Assembly (NCBI RefSeq): GCF_932276165.1
Contig: NC_063987.1
Location: 9,176,001 to 9,240,000, forward strand
Source: Plutella xylostella
Lineage: Eukaryota > Arthropoda > Insecta > Lepidoptera > Plutellidae
Length of the DNA: 64,000 nt
Direction: 5' to 3'
The notes below the pieces were generated by a model. It did no database searches. It was given only the letters and a program-made list of their open reading frames with translations, and was not told the origin of the DNA. Both the position numbers and the translations under genes were made by a program. Positions 43,744-58,700 of the stretch are shown here, piece by piece. The stretch's first letter is position 1; each line of letters begins with the position of its first letter.

Positions 43744-46700
43744 ATGACGCCCGCGCATGCGCGCTACGCCGCGCTCCTGCTGCTCGCCTTCCTGTCTCCT
43801 AGAGCCTGCCAGGATGACTCCTTCGCCAGCTCCTTCCTCTCAGGTATGAGTTTTCCTAAGAGTTTATTGTGGGTTGAACGCTTGTTTAATTTAACTTTGT
43901 AGGTATGGGTTATTGGATTTAGCGGTTATATTCAAAACAGATGTAGGTACTTCAAAGATTTTCAATAAATTGCGCTTAATACCTTTATAGTCTTCCAGTG
44001 CCAATATTTGGGTCAGATTTCCTGTAATTCTTGCCCTCTTAAAGCCCCTCCAGCGTTTTATAGGTACCTACATAGATAGAAATGACCTAAGCATATTTTC
44101 CAGAATTCGTTGAAAGTTCGCAAGTGAGTTGTTGTGAGTTTGTCCGAAGATTTACAGGTTGCGTGTTGAGTAGGTTAGTTGCGGGGGGTCTCCGCCGGTA
44201 TTCGGACCGGGGCCGCGGGCGGAAGGTCTGTCCCACATTTGAACCTACGTGTGTGTGCGTGTATGTGTGTATGTGTGCGTAAAACATACACTTCTATTCT
44301 TGGAGCGTGTGTGTTGCGAAGAAATCGTTAATTACGGTAAACCTTATGAAAAAATCTGGGCTTAGAATTGATGAGAGCATTTTAGAAATGAAAACCGCGT
44401 GACCGCAATGAGAAAAATGCCTATTACTTATATTGTTTCCCATTAAAGTTTTAATGTGTAGGTATATTTACCTAATTACCCAGCTAACAATAGAAGACAT
44501 TAACTACAAGCTAAATCAGCAGAAATAAAGCAGGAACCGGCATGTTTATAAAACTATCTTTCGATTAAGCTGAATCAACTTTCATATGTACTAACAAAAT
44601 ACATCTAATAAAATCGGTCTGGTGCGGTTTTTAGGATCTACAAAGAAACGGATAAATAATAATATCCGCATGTATATACATAAATTAAAACCTAAGTTAA
44701 TTGAAATACATAAATACTTTTAGGTACATATAAATATTCGTAAATGCCTATTTAGCCAAATCATAAGAAGTTTGATTCTCTACTAATAAAGCTAAACGAT
44801 CGTTATCGGTCTATCGGCCGGCTCGTGCTATATGGGAGCGGGTAACGGGCCACATAACCCGTTAAAATTATGCGAGGTTTTTTCAACTATATCAAGACCA
44901 TTTAACACTGAGCCCTGGGCAGGCCAGCTAATCATAGATGGCTAGAGACCAGGCAGAGTTGGCGTTACTGTAAAACGCTAGGTGTTGACTTAACAAATGA
45001 GTAGCGTCGCTGTTTGATCGGAAAATTATATGTTTTCATTGAATGTGAGTACGTAGCACTAATATTATGTTTGGGTAGAGTTATCATATCGAAAATGCTA
45101 TCAAGCAAAATTCTGTCCTACCTAGTTATTGTAAGAATCGTAAACAATTGGTCTATATGTTCTTTTGTAAATAAATAAATCAATGAGAACATGACACAGT
45201 AGGCATTGTCTAAATTTAATCGCCACAATAAACATAAATACTTAAATTAAACTGCATAAAACAATCAAGTGTTTTGTTTTTGATTAGATGTGTGACTGCT
45301 ATTATCTAGTTGATTTAATTGTGTTTGCTACTGATGAAAACACTAAATGACAATGATCACATCACATTCAAAAGATTAGGGAATTTAAGTACTACCTATA
45401 CCTATACCCGAAAACGGGTTTTTGGGCAGTTTATAATTGATATCGCTTCAAGAAATATAATAGAAGTCAGGAGTAAGATCATTATCTCTCCCTGAAATAC
45501 GGAAATATAGTTAAGAATGTAAATTTTATTACTTAAGTTAATAGCATAACAAAATAGGTACAATAAGGATAATTGAAACTTTATTTGCCATAGTGACCGA
45601 AACTTATACTGCGCGTTTAATTCTTTTGTATGCGCAATCTTGAACCCTACAAGTACGTGTCATAAATTTTAATGTGCAATATAATAATTAATAATATATA
45701 AAACACCAGTTATTTATTTTAAGACAATACTTACAATGTTTCTTTATTTTACCAAGTTATAACATAAATTTCTGCTATTTTAATTTAAGGGTAGAGCCGT
45801 TCTACATAATCAGTAGGTACATATGGGAATGGAAAGCGACACATGACGACAAATAGTGAAAACGTGCAAACAACTACTAGTTTTAATTAAATGGCGAAAC
45901 CTGAAAATTGCTAGACTAGATCTCTGCGTGTTAAATACTTAGATTTGTGAAGCGAAAGCTTAGGTACTAGAAAATAATGTCTGTAACTTTAAAGAAAAGC
46001 TATTCTGATTTGAATAAAACAAGGAACACACAAGCCTCAACTTTTACAAATAGTGTCACCTCGCATCGCCAACCAAGGTCTTTTCGAATTCAAAATCATA
46101 TTATAAATGTTGTCAATGAGTGTTTTTTTTTTTAAATTCTACTGCCCTGTGTAAAGAACTAATACCTACTTAAGGTCGATATTGAACCCCTACTCGTCAA
46201 GAGATTAACGTGAAAATATAGTTACACTTTGACAATGCTTATCAGTAATCATCAGGCTTTGCGTAACTCCTGTAGTTCACTGCCAAAGCCTGACAACAAC
46301 TGAAATCACTCACAGAACAGCATGTTACATCGATGAGTGTACACATTTCTCCGTGTAAATAAACCATTCATTTCCTAACTCGATACCTCAATTTCTCTTT
46401 TACTTGGATGATGTGATGATTCAACGCCGGTCACAGTCATAACCTGTCGTAATGTTGTCTCGCGGACATCGGCGGGGGTGAGGCGGGGGCGCGCAGCCAG
46501 CGGGGAGGGGGGACCCCCCGAGAGGAGAAAGTCACAGTCAGACTATCAGTCGCCGAATACTGGACGACAAATGAAACTGGTTTATTTAATAAGTACGTTT
46601 ATTTACTTTTCTCTCTCTCTCTCTCTCTCTCAGCCTTCTGTAGTCCACTGTTGGACATAGGCCTCTCCTAATGATCGCCACCCCAAACGGTCACCCGCCA

Positions 46701-49700
46701 TCTGCATCCAGCGGCTTCCCGCTACTTACTTTTAATCCGAGCAATTTATGGCGCAACCCGCGCGAAGCGTGTGAAGCAAAAGTCAATACAACTTGTTTTA
46801 TACATCTGCAGCTGTGCAGACCTACAAATTTATATATTTGAATGACTTTTCACAAATGTTTATTGATCAATATGCTATGTTTCTTGGATCAAAAACGGTC
46901 TAATTTTACTCCTTAACACAAGCCTTCTTGTAAACTGACAGTTCATTCTATGAACTTGGGGGTTACAATTTATTGCAGAGACACCGGCGGCACCCTAAAA
47001 CAGTAAAGCCTTTTCAGCTGTTCAATTATAAATCTAACGAAATGCGAAACAAGGACACTAATGAAATGTCAAAGTATACTATACTGGCGCCTGCGCAGAC
47101 GGCTGCTTCCTGAAGTAACTGTCATCGTCCTCACAAGGATGCGGTAGAAAGTACTGACGTGGTGCTCATAATTAGTCGCTGGTGCCCCCGATACCTCCGT
47201 GAGTCACCTAGTCTGGGCGCCATGGTGCAACATTCATGTCTGATTCCGTCTATAAGGGTGTTGCAAAAAGGGTATACTAAGCCGAAAGCTACATGTGCAG
47301 CATAGTATATCTAAGCCCGAAACTGAAATCAGAATATGGAAATTCGCGAAAAAAAATTTAATATTCCATAGTAAAAAGTCACGTGACCAACAAAGTTTCT
47401 ATGGAAAATGTTTTTTTTTTTTGCGAATTTTCAAATTCTGATTTCAGTTTCGGGCTTAGATGTACCATGCTCCACATCGGCTTAGTATACCCTTTTTGCA
47501 ACACCCTGTATAGGTACCATATCATCGACAGGATAGAGTAATTATCTTGAGTCCCCGTAATTCTATAATCTAATCCTTGCCTGAATATGAATATGGTTGT
47601 CTTTAAAGTTGTAAAATTAAAACATGCCAAATTGTATCATTATGCAAGTTTGTCATGAGGTTCAACTTAACTAGTAGGTAAATTGTAGACGTAATCCTTG
47701 TTATGTTAGTATCTCCTGGGGAAGTGTATAAGATATGAGTCTATTATGTATCTTATATATATTACGGCAACCAGAGATTAACAAAGAAGTGTATTAGTAT
47801 GTAGGTATATTGCTCTTTTAAAGAACCTTTTGCTTAATCTAATCATCAGTAGTTTGTAAAGATTTATATTCGTCTTGTAAGCATCTAAACGCAACTGTTT
47901 TACATTTCCCATACAAAAGACATCAACGCGTAGTGTAAATTCGTATTAAGTGTTTTTTATTATTAAATAGGTAGGGTAACGTAACGTACCTAGGGACATT
48001 TTCGACTACCCCAACTTTGAATGAAGCTATCACAGCGTACAACTAAGATATTAATGTGAAATTTTCTTTATTCGGTAGGATATATAATCTATTATCACTA
48101 GTATTTGTGCTAAAGCTTTAGCATGGCCAGATTTTATTAAATTAAGATAAAAATAAAAATGCTTGTTTTGGCCCAAGGTACGTTACACGTTTGTACCTTG
48201 GGACACTGTTTCCTATAGCTTTGTACTATGGAAAATGCAAACTTCTAACTAACGCCTTATATATCTGTTCTTATTGATTTACTGCATCTCTCTTCTGTCT
48301 AGTTTCACTCTGGCACTAATAAGAACAGAGATATAAGGCGTTATTTAGATGTTTGCATTTTCCATAGTACAAAGCCATAGGATACAGTGTCCCAAGGTAC
48401 AAATTTAATCGTGTCCCAAGGTACAAAAAAGCAATATTTAATAAAATTTAAATATCTTTATTTTTAATTAATAGGAATCTTTCAGATAATTGCCATGTCA
48501 TAAAATTAAATAACTGAAAAGTTATACGTGACATCCATGTCTTTATTTTGAGCATGCCTCAATGAGATAAAGCAACACAAAAAACTATACAAAAGCTACT
48601 TTTGACTCCAAAAAACTTCATATTGTCTTCACCACACACTCGATGCTGGTATGATCACGAGACTCACTAGTTTTGCCAAGCGAGTAAAATACTATGCCTA
48701 GGGTAGAATTTTAATGTGTTTATTTAGCCGGTTTTTAAAATACAATCAATGTCCCGAGGTACAAGCGTCCCAAGGTACGTTACGTTACCCTACCAACTTT
48801 TTTTATACATAGGTATATTTGTGGTTATAATATGTAGAGGTATAATTAATAGGCAGTTATTAACTGCTATTCCCAAATAACTAATATCTGGTATAAGATG
48901 GGTTTTACAATGTCAATATTAAACCACAAAAATAAGCCACAGTTGGATCATATAAAAAACTATTTTAATGTAAGATTAATTGTTATCCCTGCTCTTAGGA
49001 ACTAATAACACTTACCTGTACAGATAGAGATATCTATGTCAGTCAGTAAAAGGCCAATTAAACCAAAAAGCATTTGAACAAAATCTGTAATGGCGGTGTC
49101 TGTTATTAATTCACTTTCAGTCGGCGCGTGCGACACGCAGTCATTCTACTATGTACTTGTACATATATTGTACATCTTATATACCAACTTTGTTGAAAAA
49201 TCACCCATAACACAAGGTAGTAGAGTGCTAGAGACAGCTGCGTCTAGGCACTGATAGTACTGGGAGATATAGATCTTAGGCAACGGTTCGCAGGAATTTT
49301 GAAGATTATGAAAGTTTGTAAAAGTATGAATATTGATTACGTTACATGCTAGTGTTTAGCAGAACCTCTGCTGTTGATTTGAAGTAACACATTCTTAATA
49401 GAGGTAGTCATAATTTCATCGAAAGATATTATATAAATGGCGGTCTTTATCACTGGAGATGCTTTAACAATTTTCAAAATCGCGTTTGAAATTTGACATG
49501 ACCGTCATCAGCAGCTTAGCGTCTATCTTATCAAAATCTGCTGTTCAGCAGTAATGAGCTTAATGCTTATCATTGTTCATTACCACGAAACTCATTAGCA
49601 CTTCCATCTTCATCATAAACTCAGTGATACATAAAAGAAGGAAGGAAGTAGATACCAAGGAGTCACCACGAAGGTCGCAAACATAAACGGCAGCCTAACT

Positions 49701-52700
49701 GCTAACAATACTATCAGCTTTCTCGCCAGGTCAACGGCCGGGAAAGCGAACAGCTGACCGGCGCCGGCGCAGCCTCGCTCCTTGCTCATTGGTTGTCTTA
49801 GACGCTGCTGATTGGCTGTCGCAAATATGTACTAATGTGATATTTGCAAAACAAATAGGTATAAGTTCATTGATACACCGTGTATCTATGTAATAATGTA
49901 CAATGTATTTCCATACATTAGGTATTACACTTTAACAAATCGAAGGTATCGGTATCGTGAAAAACTTTTCCCGATAAGACAGATTCAACAATGGTGACAT
50001 TGTTGAATCGATCCCTCATTTCAATATCTTAAAATATTAGCCACTCAAAATTGCGCATATCATGCATAGGTACTTTTAGCAGCTAAATTTTATGTAAAAA
50101 ATGCTATAAGTTATGGCTATACTAACAGCAGTCAGTCAGTCTTGAAAACAGCCACAACAACTAAAACAACGCTTTTCCGAAGCATTTACCCATTTAAACT
50201 GTGACTGTAGCAAATATAGCTATCGTAAAGGATTTTTATTATTTATCGGTAGCAAGCGATAATCATCAATTGCCATAAACCCATGGTAAAGTTTGTTCGG
50301 TACCTTTTACACACGTAGTTAAATCATGCAATGGTTATATTGACTCTAGCCGGTCTCATAATGAAAAACTACTTTCATAATGTATTCTTACCTAGACCTA
50401 CGTTATACAGAGTTATGCTGAACGACTTTTCCACCACGCCTGGTCCTGTTTGTCCAGATTTTAGCATAATCTCGGCCTTAGGTCTTTGACTCCATCATAC
50501 AAGTTATTTTATGACGTTCTAACACGAACGTAACTAGTTCTTATGTTGGTATGTTTATGAAGATTACTTAAATTGATGAATATTATAAAGGAATATTCTG
50601 GGCTGTCACTGTGATATAAAAAGGTTAATTAAGTAAGTATAGTGCCACAAACTTATCTGTTCCGGTGAGAGCGAACTAAATTGGTCCATACCTCATTACT
50701 TACTAAATGAATTTCATATTGACATAGATTATATGGACCAATTTAGTTCGCTCTCACCGGAACAGATAAGTTTGTGGCACTATACTTATAAATTCATTGG
50801 TTATTGACTGAACTCATTACACAATCGTACAATGGACTTAAACTCTATAGATAGATAAAGCACTTCAGATCGCACATTCAAATTAATAAGTACGATTTCT
50901 CAAAAGCATGAGATACGGAGTATACTTTAATATTATTTTGGCATGTGCGTTTTAATGTAATTATCTTAACACGCGATGTACGATGTACCTACAATTGTAC
51001 AATGTACATACACGTCACATTAAACAGTGCACATGAAAAACCTGCATAATTTTTATTAACATATTTTAGTACCTACTTATCTACTCTTATATCATGTTAT
51101 GTATGATCTATGTAATCTTTCGCCTTTGGTTGGTGACAAAACAGAACTTTCTCTTTGTCATCAAAAAGCGGATTGAATAAGATTTAACATTACATTCATA
51201 TGTCGCACGTGTTTTAATAGATATGTACCTAACTATACTTGCATGTTTGGTTGTTAAACATAAAAGTTCATTACTTACCTTCTTCCTCCTTCCGGTAAAA
51301 TTAAGGTTTACCTATGCAAGAAAGTATGCTTATAATGATTAATTAGTACCTATAGTATACACTCGGGTGTATTTCACTCGCTATCAGTTTTCAGTATACA
51401 GCTTTTATTTTTATTGGTCTCCATCTATGCTGGCAGTTTTTATATAAATGCTTATTAATTTACGAATATTATAGATCATTTACGTATTTAAGTAAATATA
51501 ACGTAGGTATAACCGGGCGCTTTACGGCTGAACACAGGCGTCTTAAGCATAATAGTTTCTGAAGAAGCCTGAAACATTAGTATGTACTTTCGTTTTCGGC
51601 TCCGCTGGTCGATTTCTCCGCGTTAGGTCATCCGCTAACGGGACCACTGCGCCCGCGCAGACGCGAGCTGGAGGGAACTAGCTTACCGGCTTATTGTTAC
51701 CACCTGTACAGATTATTGTCTCTGTGTATTGGTACTTAGTGTATAAAATGTAACTCCCTTATTCATAGAAACGTTTTACCTATTGAACTATTTTGTCTCT
51801 GTCTGTCAAATTTTAAATAGCTAATACGTCCTCTAACTTTTCTATGAAGCAATATAGGTACTTACTGCCGTTTTCATAAATAGTGGGGTTTACACGTTAA
51901 GAGATTTGCTCTAATGAAAATACAGCATGTTCCAATACTTCCAATACGAATAGCTCAGGTGTGTAATTCTTTTAAGTATTTTGTGAGTAACGAGATTTAT
52001 TTATTTATTTATTTTATTTTATTTTATTCAACAGACAACTAAAGGTCTAGGTATATTTGTTACAATGTACTTAGCCTATGTTAGTATCTATATTCTAGAT
52101 TTAACACCTTGTTATACCTATCTAGAGCAGTGTTTTTCAACCTGTGGGTCGCGACCCCCTGGGGGGTCGCGAAGCTTCTGTAGGGGGGTCGCCAAAGGGT
52201 GAAAAACTGAGAACTTTAGTAAAAAAACAATAAAGACAATTAGTATTAATTTATTAACAAAGACTCTTACTTTAAAAATACTTTAACTTAAAATTTTGAG
52301 CTGAGCTTGTTTTTTATTAATTAAATTATCTCATCGTGGATCTGTTTTAGTACAATAGAATACATCCACACAGTAAGGAAGATTACACAGAAGACCGAAG
52401 AGTATAATCAGCCTCTGCATCTAGCCTTTGTGGACGATGAAAACGCCTTCAACTCCATCGAGACATGGGCAACTTTGGAAGCATTGCAGAGACTTCAAAT
52501 CGACTGGCGCTATATCGAGGAGTTGAGGAGTCTGTACGATGCCGCTGGACATGGCTTATGTATAAATGGCGAGTACACGTCACACCTCCGCTTCGCGGAC
52601 GACATCGTTATTACGGCAGAATCTCTGCAGGAACTCAGCTGGATGCTAAGTGGCCTAAATGCTGCTTCTCGACGTGTAGGCCTCGGTATGAACTTGGACA

Positions 52701-55700
52701 AAACGAAAGTCATGTACAATGCTCACATCAAACCGGAGCCGGTCGCCGTTGGTGAGGCAACACTCGAAGTTGTGCAAGAATATGTCTACCTCGGGCAGAC
52801 TATTCGGCTAGGCAGAAGCAACTTCGACAAGGAGGCTGCAAGGCGCATCCAACTGGGTTGGGCTGCATTCGGAAAACTTCGTCAGCACGTATTCTTTGGC
52901 CATCCCTCAGAGCTTGAAGACTAAAGATTTCAACCAGTGCGTCCTGCCAGTGATGATGTATGGTGCAGAGACGTGGGCACTGACGGTAGGACTGGTCCAC
53001 CGATTTAAAGTCGCTCAGCGTGCTATGGTGAGAGCTATGCTTGGGGTTTCTCTGATAAATCGTATCAGAAATGAGGTTTTCCGTCAGTCAGAGAATTAAG
53101 ATTAGTGACATAGCTGTCAAAATATGCAAGCTGAAGTGGTAGTGTGCTGGTCATATCTGCCGAAGAACCGATTAACATTGGAGTAAACGAGTTCTCGAGT
53201 AGAGACCACGAATAGGCAAACATAGTGTGGAAGGCCTTCCTGCCTGGTTCAAAGACGACGACCACAAGTATTTATGTCTTGTAAAGCCAGGTATTTTGAC
53301 TTTTTATTTTCATTTCACCATTGAAAACTTTTATTCAAGATATTTAAATGCTCAAAAAAGTCAAAAAGAAAAAGCTAATTTCGAAAAAGAAACTTCGGTG
53401 TAATTGTAAAATAATGTGTTTTTAAACCCGATAAGTACGTATACTACTTCGAATCCTAATCATGGAGACCATAAATACGTCGTATGGAATGAATATTGGG
53501 AATACTGTAACAGTATACACATACATACATGATAAAAAACCGAAAGGGTCAAGGGGGTCGCGAAATATATTTTTTATACCAGGGGGGTCGCGTCATGAAA
53601 AAGGTTGAAAAACACTGATCTAGAGTATTAACAAACGTATTTATAAATATCTATTTTTAGATCGCGACAAAGAAGCTTAATACTCAAAATGCATCGTCAT
53701 CATCACTGTCACTCAAAAAGAAGAAGGTCGCGTCAATATTATACACCTATTGTATGCAGTAACTTATTGACTAGCTAAACGTAAACCCGAAAAAGATAAC
53801 CACAATTGACGTCGCCACCGCCGCCGCCGCCGCGCGCGCCGCTCACTCTATTTTCCTTTCATTTGGCCGCTGGCAGGAAGTGTGTCAGTGGGGTGAGGTC
53901 ATCTCGGAGGGGGCATGTGTGAAGACGGGGGGAGGGGTATAACGGCACTCGCGGCTTAGGAGCCCGCGTGGAATGTGGGCAACAACAGGTTAGCTTTTTT
54001 TGAGGGAATGCGTGGATGATTGGGATTGAGTGAGATGGATAGAGATAAAGAATCCGTAATCTACTGCACGGATTTTCTTGAAATTTATACTTATCACCCT
54101 GGGTTTATACAAATGCTATATACTTTTTATGTCTCAATTCCCATGGGAAAACGTTTTAAGGCGAATTCTAAGATTCACTGTAATCGGGGAACCTATAATT
54201 GGTTTTCTTCTTCTAGTGCCGTCTACTGGTGAAGGTCGGCAATCATCCTGCTTATTTTCGTCTTGGAGGCTTAGGAATTAGTTCTCTACTATCTAATAAG
54301 TTAATACTGATGAGATGATTGTTACCACCCATAAGTACTCTATCTACTAAATATCTCTTTGGCCTGCCTCTGTACAAGCGCTATTCTTGCGTCAAATAAA
54401 GAATATTAACTATAACTTATATACTTAACTATGAAACTGGTGCGGCGGCGGCGGCGGCAGAAGACTCGTAAAGTAATTCGATGATCAATAATCACATTAA
54501 ATGACGTGAGTGAGCGCGGTGGCGACGTCGTGACGACCGTTACGTCGACGCATTCCGAGATGCCACGGAGATCAGGTTGGCACCCATCAGACTACAAACT
54601 TAAGCCTCAATTATAAGGCTAAATTTAAAAAATAAGGCTTCTTTAGGCACTACCTACTGAATAATTACTGACAGATATAAATACACTTTTAACCCCCAAT
54701 CAGCCATGGATAGGATATAAATATGCATCCAGTTAAAAACAACGGGGGCTTTGTTTCGCCCTGTAGTCCCTTAAGTTACAACCACGAAAACCAATGAAAT
54801 AAATTATCGAATTGGGAGATAAAACACTACGTTATAAGTAAAAAATCAAAGTCAAGGGTATTTATATTCATCATAACTAAGTAGTTATATTTTTTTCTGA
54901 TGAACGTATGGAGGAGGGTAATGTTTTTTTACAAACTTCTCCGTACGAAGTGTACGAACATAAAATAACGACTGTACTCGTACTTCTGTGGTACGGAGAA
55001 GGGGCTCTTGTTGTCGTAAAAACATACTTTATTATGAGAGCTGCCTATCCTAGACAGGGTCGAACCGTATGGTCCAGCGCGTCTAGCGCCAATGCCATGC
55101 GTCTGCGAGCAGTGACCGGGTCGTAACGGGTCGGCGCCACCTGATTCCGATTACAACTGTAATCACTGATGTCAAGTGTAATCACTGATCTCAAGTGTAA
55201 TCACTAATGTCAAGTGTAATCACTAATCCCAAATATAATCATTAATTAAAGGGTAATCGGACCACTCAATTTGGTAATTGATATGTCCCTGATTGAAGAT
55301 AGGAAGACGTTTGGGTTTATTGTTTAATTTATAGAGTTAATTTAACTTATTGCTAGTAACACTCTCTTCTTCTTCTTTGGGTACCATCTCCTATCGGAGG
55401 TCGGCAATCATCTGGCTTATTCTTTCCTTCGAGACTGCTGCTCGGAACAAGGTACCTGTTAGGTAATTATTGTGAGTTCATATTTACTAAAGTTAATATG
55501 ATTAGCCTTTTCCAGCAAGTTCCCATTGATGTTAGCGTTGTGGCTGCGTTTTGAAAGATGTAAATTAAAACTCCCCCGTCATTGCACTCATAGTACATCC
55601 TATATACCTAGTAGACCCATAAACTAAACATCTAACCAATTCACTCCCTGCAGGTCTTCATGATACCCTCCTGAACTAAACAGATAACCCCCTCTCCCCT

Positions 55701-58700
55701 AATTCTTCCAGACACGCTAGCTAAACTCATCAAGTCAATAATCTAAGTTCTTCCTCTTTCTCTCCCTTCAGGCTTCCTAAACACCCCCGCCAATCAATGG
55801 AACTTTTCTCTGCGAGAGTTCTCAAACACGGAATCTATTTCCTCTCTCATCTAACCCTCCCTTTCCCTCCTAGACACATCTACATAATTATCTAACCCTA
55901 CCTGTCTCCCGCAGGTCTCCTATACACACCTAGACAACAAAACCTTTATTTCGCCCTCAGGTCTACTAGACACACCTAAACATCAAACCCTCTTCCCCGC
56001 AGGTCTACTAGACACGCTAGACACCCAAGTGGACGCCAAGAACTGCCCCGGCGTGTGCATGCACGCACTGGCCACGCTGATCTGCCCGCAGGTGCTCGAC
56101 GACGTGGAGTGCCCCAACCCCTCCATGAAGTGCTGTGCTGATGAGCCGCCAGGTGGGTGAAGAATAGTGGGGCGTAATCAACCCGCATAGGTCGTATTTA
56201 AGACGTGACAAAAGATGTCGCCCTTGAGGCTGCGCGATGTGAGTGAGCGCGATGCAAAACCTTTGTCACGTCTTGCACTTCATTATTTCAGTACCGAGTT
56301 AAGCTATTGGACAAAAAAAACTTGCGACGGTTACGTTAAGTATTTCATAAATGACAGAAAATAAAATATCCTCAAAAGACTGCATCAGTGTACACTCTCA
56401 ACAATGATGAGTTACCCAACTACTTTTGTATACATTGGTCCTCACCCCACAAACTAATCAGACAGTTTTATCGCTGTTTATAATTATTCTGTTTTATCTG
56501 ATCAAGTCTTTTATTACTCTTGTAAAAAGCTAAAATCGTTATATCGCCCATACAAAAGACATCAACGCGTAGTGTAAGTTCTTAATATTAATATAATTAT
56601 GTGTTTTAATTAAGTACTACCTATTGTTAACCATTGAATTGTAACTTGTAATCAGTGCTGTAAAATGCCCAATAAATCTGTCGAGTACTATTCTAAACAC
56701 CTACTTAGCGTAATTTAAACTTAATAGTGTTAATACAGTTGCTAAAATGCTTAAAATTCCTAATAAAGTAAAAAATTAAATAAGTAAATATAAAATCAAA
56801 TATCCTCTACCACTAAACGTAAGCGTCTACCTATCATACGTATCGCACCAAACGGATTTTCAGAATGTAGATGAGTAGACGCACTTGTGTGAATTTCTAT
56901 ACAATGAATACAGAATGCGATGCATCTGTTGCCTACGATGCCGAAGCGCTCACGCTTACCTTACAAGTTATCTGTAATACGAAGTACTTACCTATAACAT
57001 TTATTCTCCCTCCCTCACTAACCCCCCCCTGTTTCCCCCTTCCCAGGCAACGAGACGCTCCCGACGACTCGCAAGCCGCCGACCACGCGCTACACCACCA
57101 CGCCGGAGCCAGACGACGACGATGATGAGGAGGAGACCACGCCGCGCCCGCCGCCGCCGCGACCGGAGAAACACAAAGACAGTGGTAATTGTTAGGTACC
57201 GGTGTACTGTTGCACTGTTGCAGAGATGATGGGGTAGTGATGTTGGAGCTTTCTGCGTAGGTAGTCAAGGAATTGGGGTTGTTGAGGAAGTAGGGATAGC
57301 ATACCAAATTGGGTGTGAAACTTCAGCTTGAATGTACCTACCTACTGAGTGGTAACCGACATGATTTGTAGAGCTCTCTGCTTACTTTTCATTACGCTGT
57401 ATTGTGTACTGACTGACGTAATATAGGTTGGGCATTTGATCAAAAAGCCGCCAATGTAGATACTCGAGTAACAGTAGCCCTTTTTGCACGTATCTATAAT
57501 TTCTACTCTAGTCACTCTGCAATTTGAATTATTGAGCCTTTTCAAAAAAGTTAAACTAGCGTTACCAAATTCCTCGTCTCTGAACCCCATTTCAATTCGT
57601 GGGTCTTTTCTACCACCTACTTAGCGTCCGGCAATCCCACGTCTCTTATTGACAAACATCTGCTAAACCGCTTAACCAACCTCTCTTCCAGGCAACATAG
57701 GCTGCCCCGGAGTCTGCGTAGAAGACCGCATCGCTCGCTACTGCGAGGCCTACCTTCCGTCGGAGCGGCTGTGCGCGGCCGGCATGCGCTGCTGTGTGGC
57801 GCGCGACGCCTACTCCGAGAGCAGCGAGCTGGTGGTGCCCAATGAGAAGACCACTAAGAAGCCCAGCACTGCGGTAAGGGTTCCTGGCACTACGTTAAGT
57901 GTTTAGGAATACTGTTCTGTTCTACTGTTTTAAAGACCAGCAACCGCCATATGGTTTGTTATCGAAGTAGATAAAGTAAAAGTAAACGGCACTATATCGC
58001 GATTCATCATAAATACGGGGCTGTGATTGGTGGAGAGAGCATTAAACGCGCGCGCCGCTGAGTTGAAAGACTAAGATGGCGGAATGACTTGAATTAGTTG
58101 GCTTATTGGCCGGAAGAGACGCAGGACTGGGATCCGTGGACATCATAAGGAACTTTTACCTAAAAGTACGACACAATACGATAGGCTACTGGAATATGCT
58201 ACAGTTTTGTGTGTTTCTTTAGCACCGCGAAAATTTTTACTGTGTTACATCGGGCCCTTTCCAAAAATTCATTTTTTTCTAGAAGTACCTATATAGCAAC
58301 TTCTTAACCAAGTCATCCGCATATTGGCACACTAATAAAAAACCTCTTCTTCCACTTCCAGCTAACAACGACCTCCCAGCCGCCACCAAAAGGAGGCAAG
58401 CCACACAAGTGCCGCGGCGACTGCATCAGCGGCCTGTTCGCGTTGCTCTGTGACCATGTGGATGAGAGCGCCACCTGCCCCGGGGAAGGCACGTGTTGTG
58501 TGCACGACGCGCCGCCGGGCAAGACTGAACCCACTACCACGACGACGCCGAGGCCTACCACTCCGGTAAGTTATTTGGGGAGCCTTGTGTAGCATGTAGA
58601 GATTGTACTTAAGTGAATGTTAGTAAAAGATGAAGAGGAGAGTTAGCTTTGTCAGAAGCTATATCTAGATATCAATCCATCAATAATTCCAAGATCGCTA

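Larger units (their letters stand above)
43844..56002. other. masquerade intron 1 (12.2 kb)
   Basis: No exon of coding quality. It holds a GT-rich microsatellite (about 44240-44280), a CT microsatellite with RTE-like tail (46610-46730) and the elements at 47253-47510, 47974-48790, 50640-50782 and 52128-53617. A 19-bp tandem array (55161-55254) and acceptor-like repeats (55640-56002) follow. GC-rich blocks at 46465-46530, 49720-49820, 53810-53970 and 54430-54600 might be regulatory. Confidence 0.7.

Noticed and set aside
56933..57307. 124-codon minus-strand frame
   Set aside because: Antisense of masquerade exon 3 and its repeat-rich flanks.
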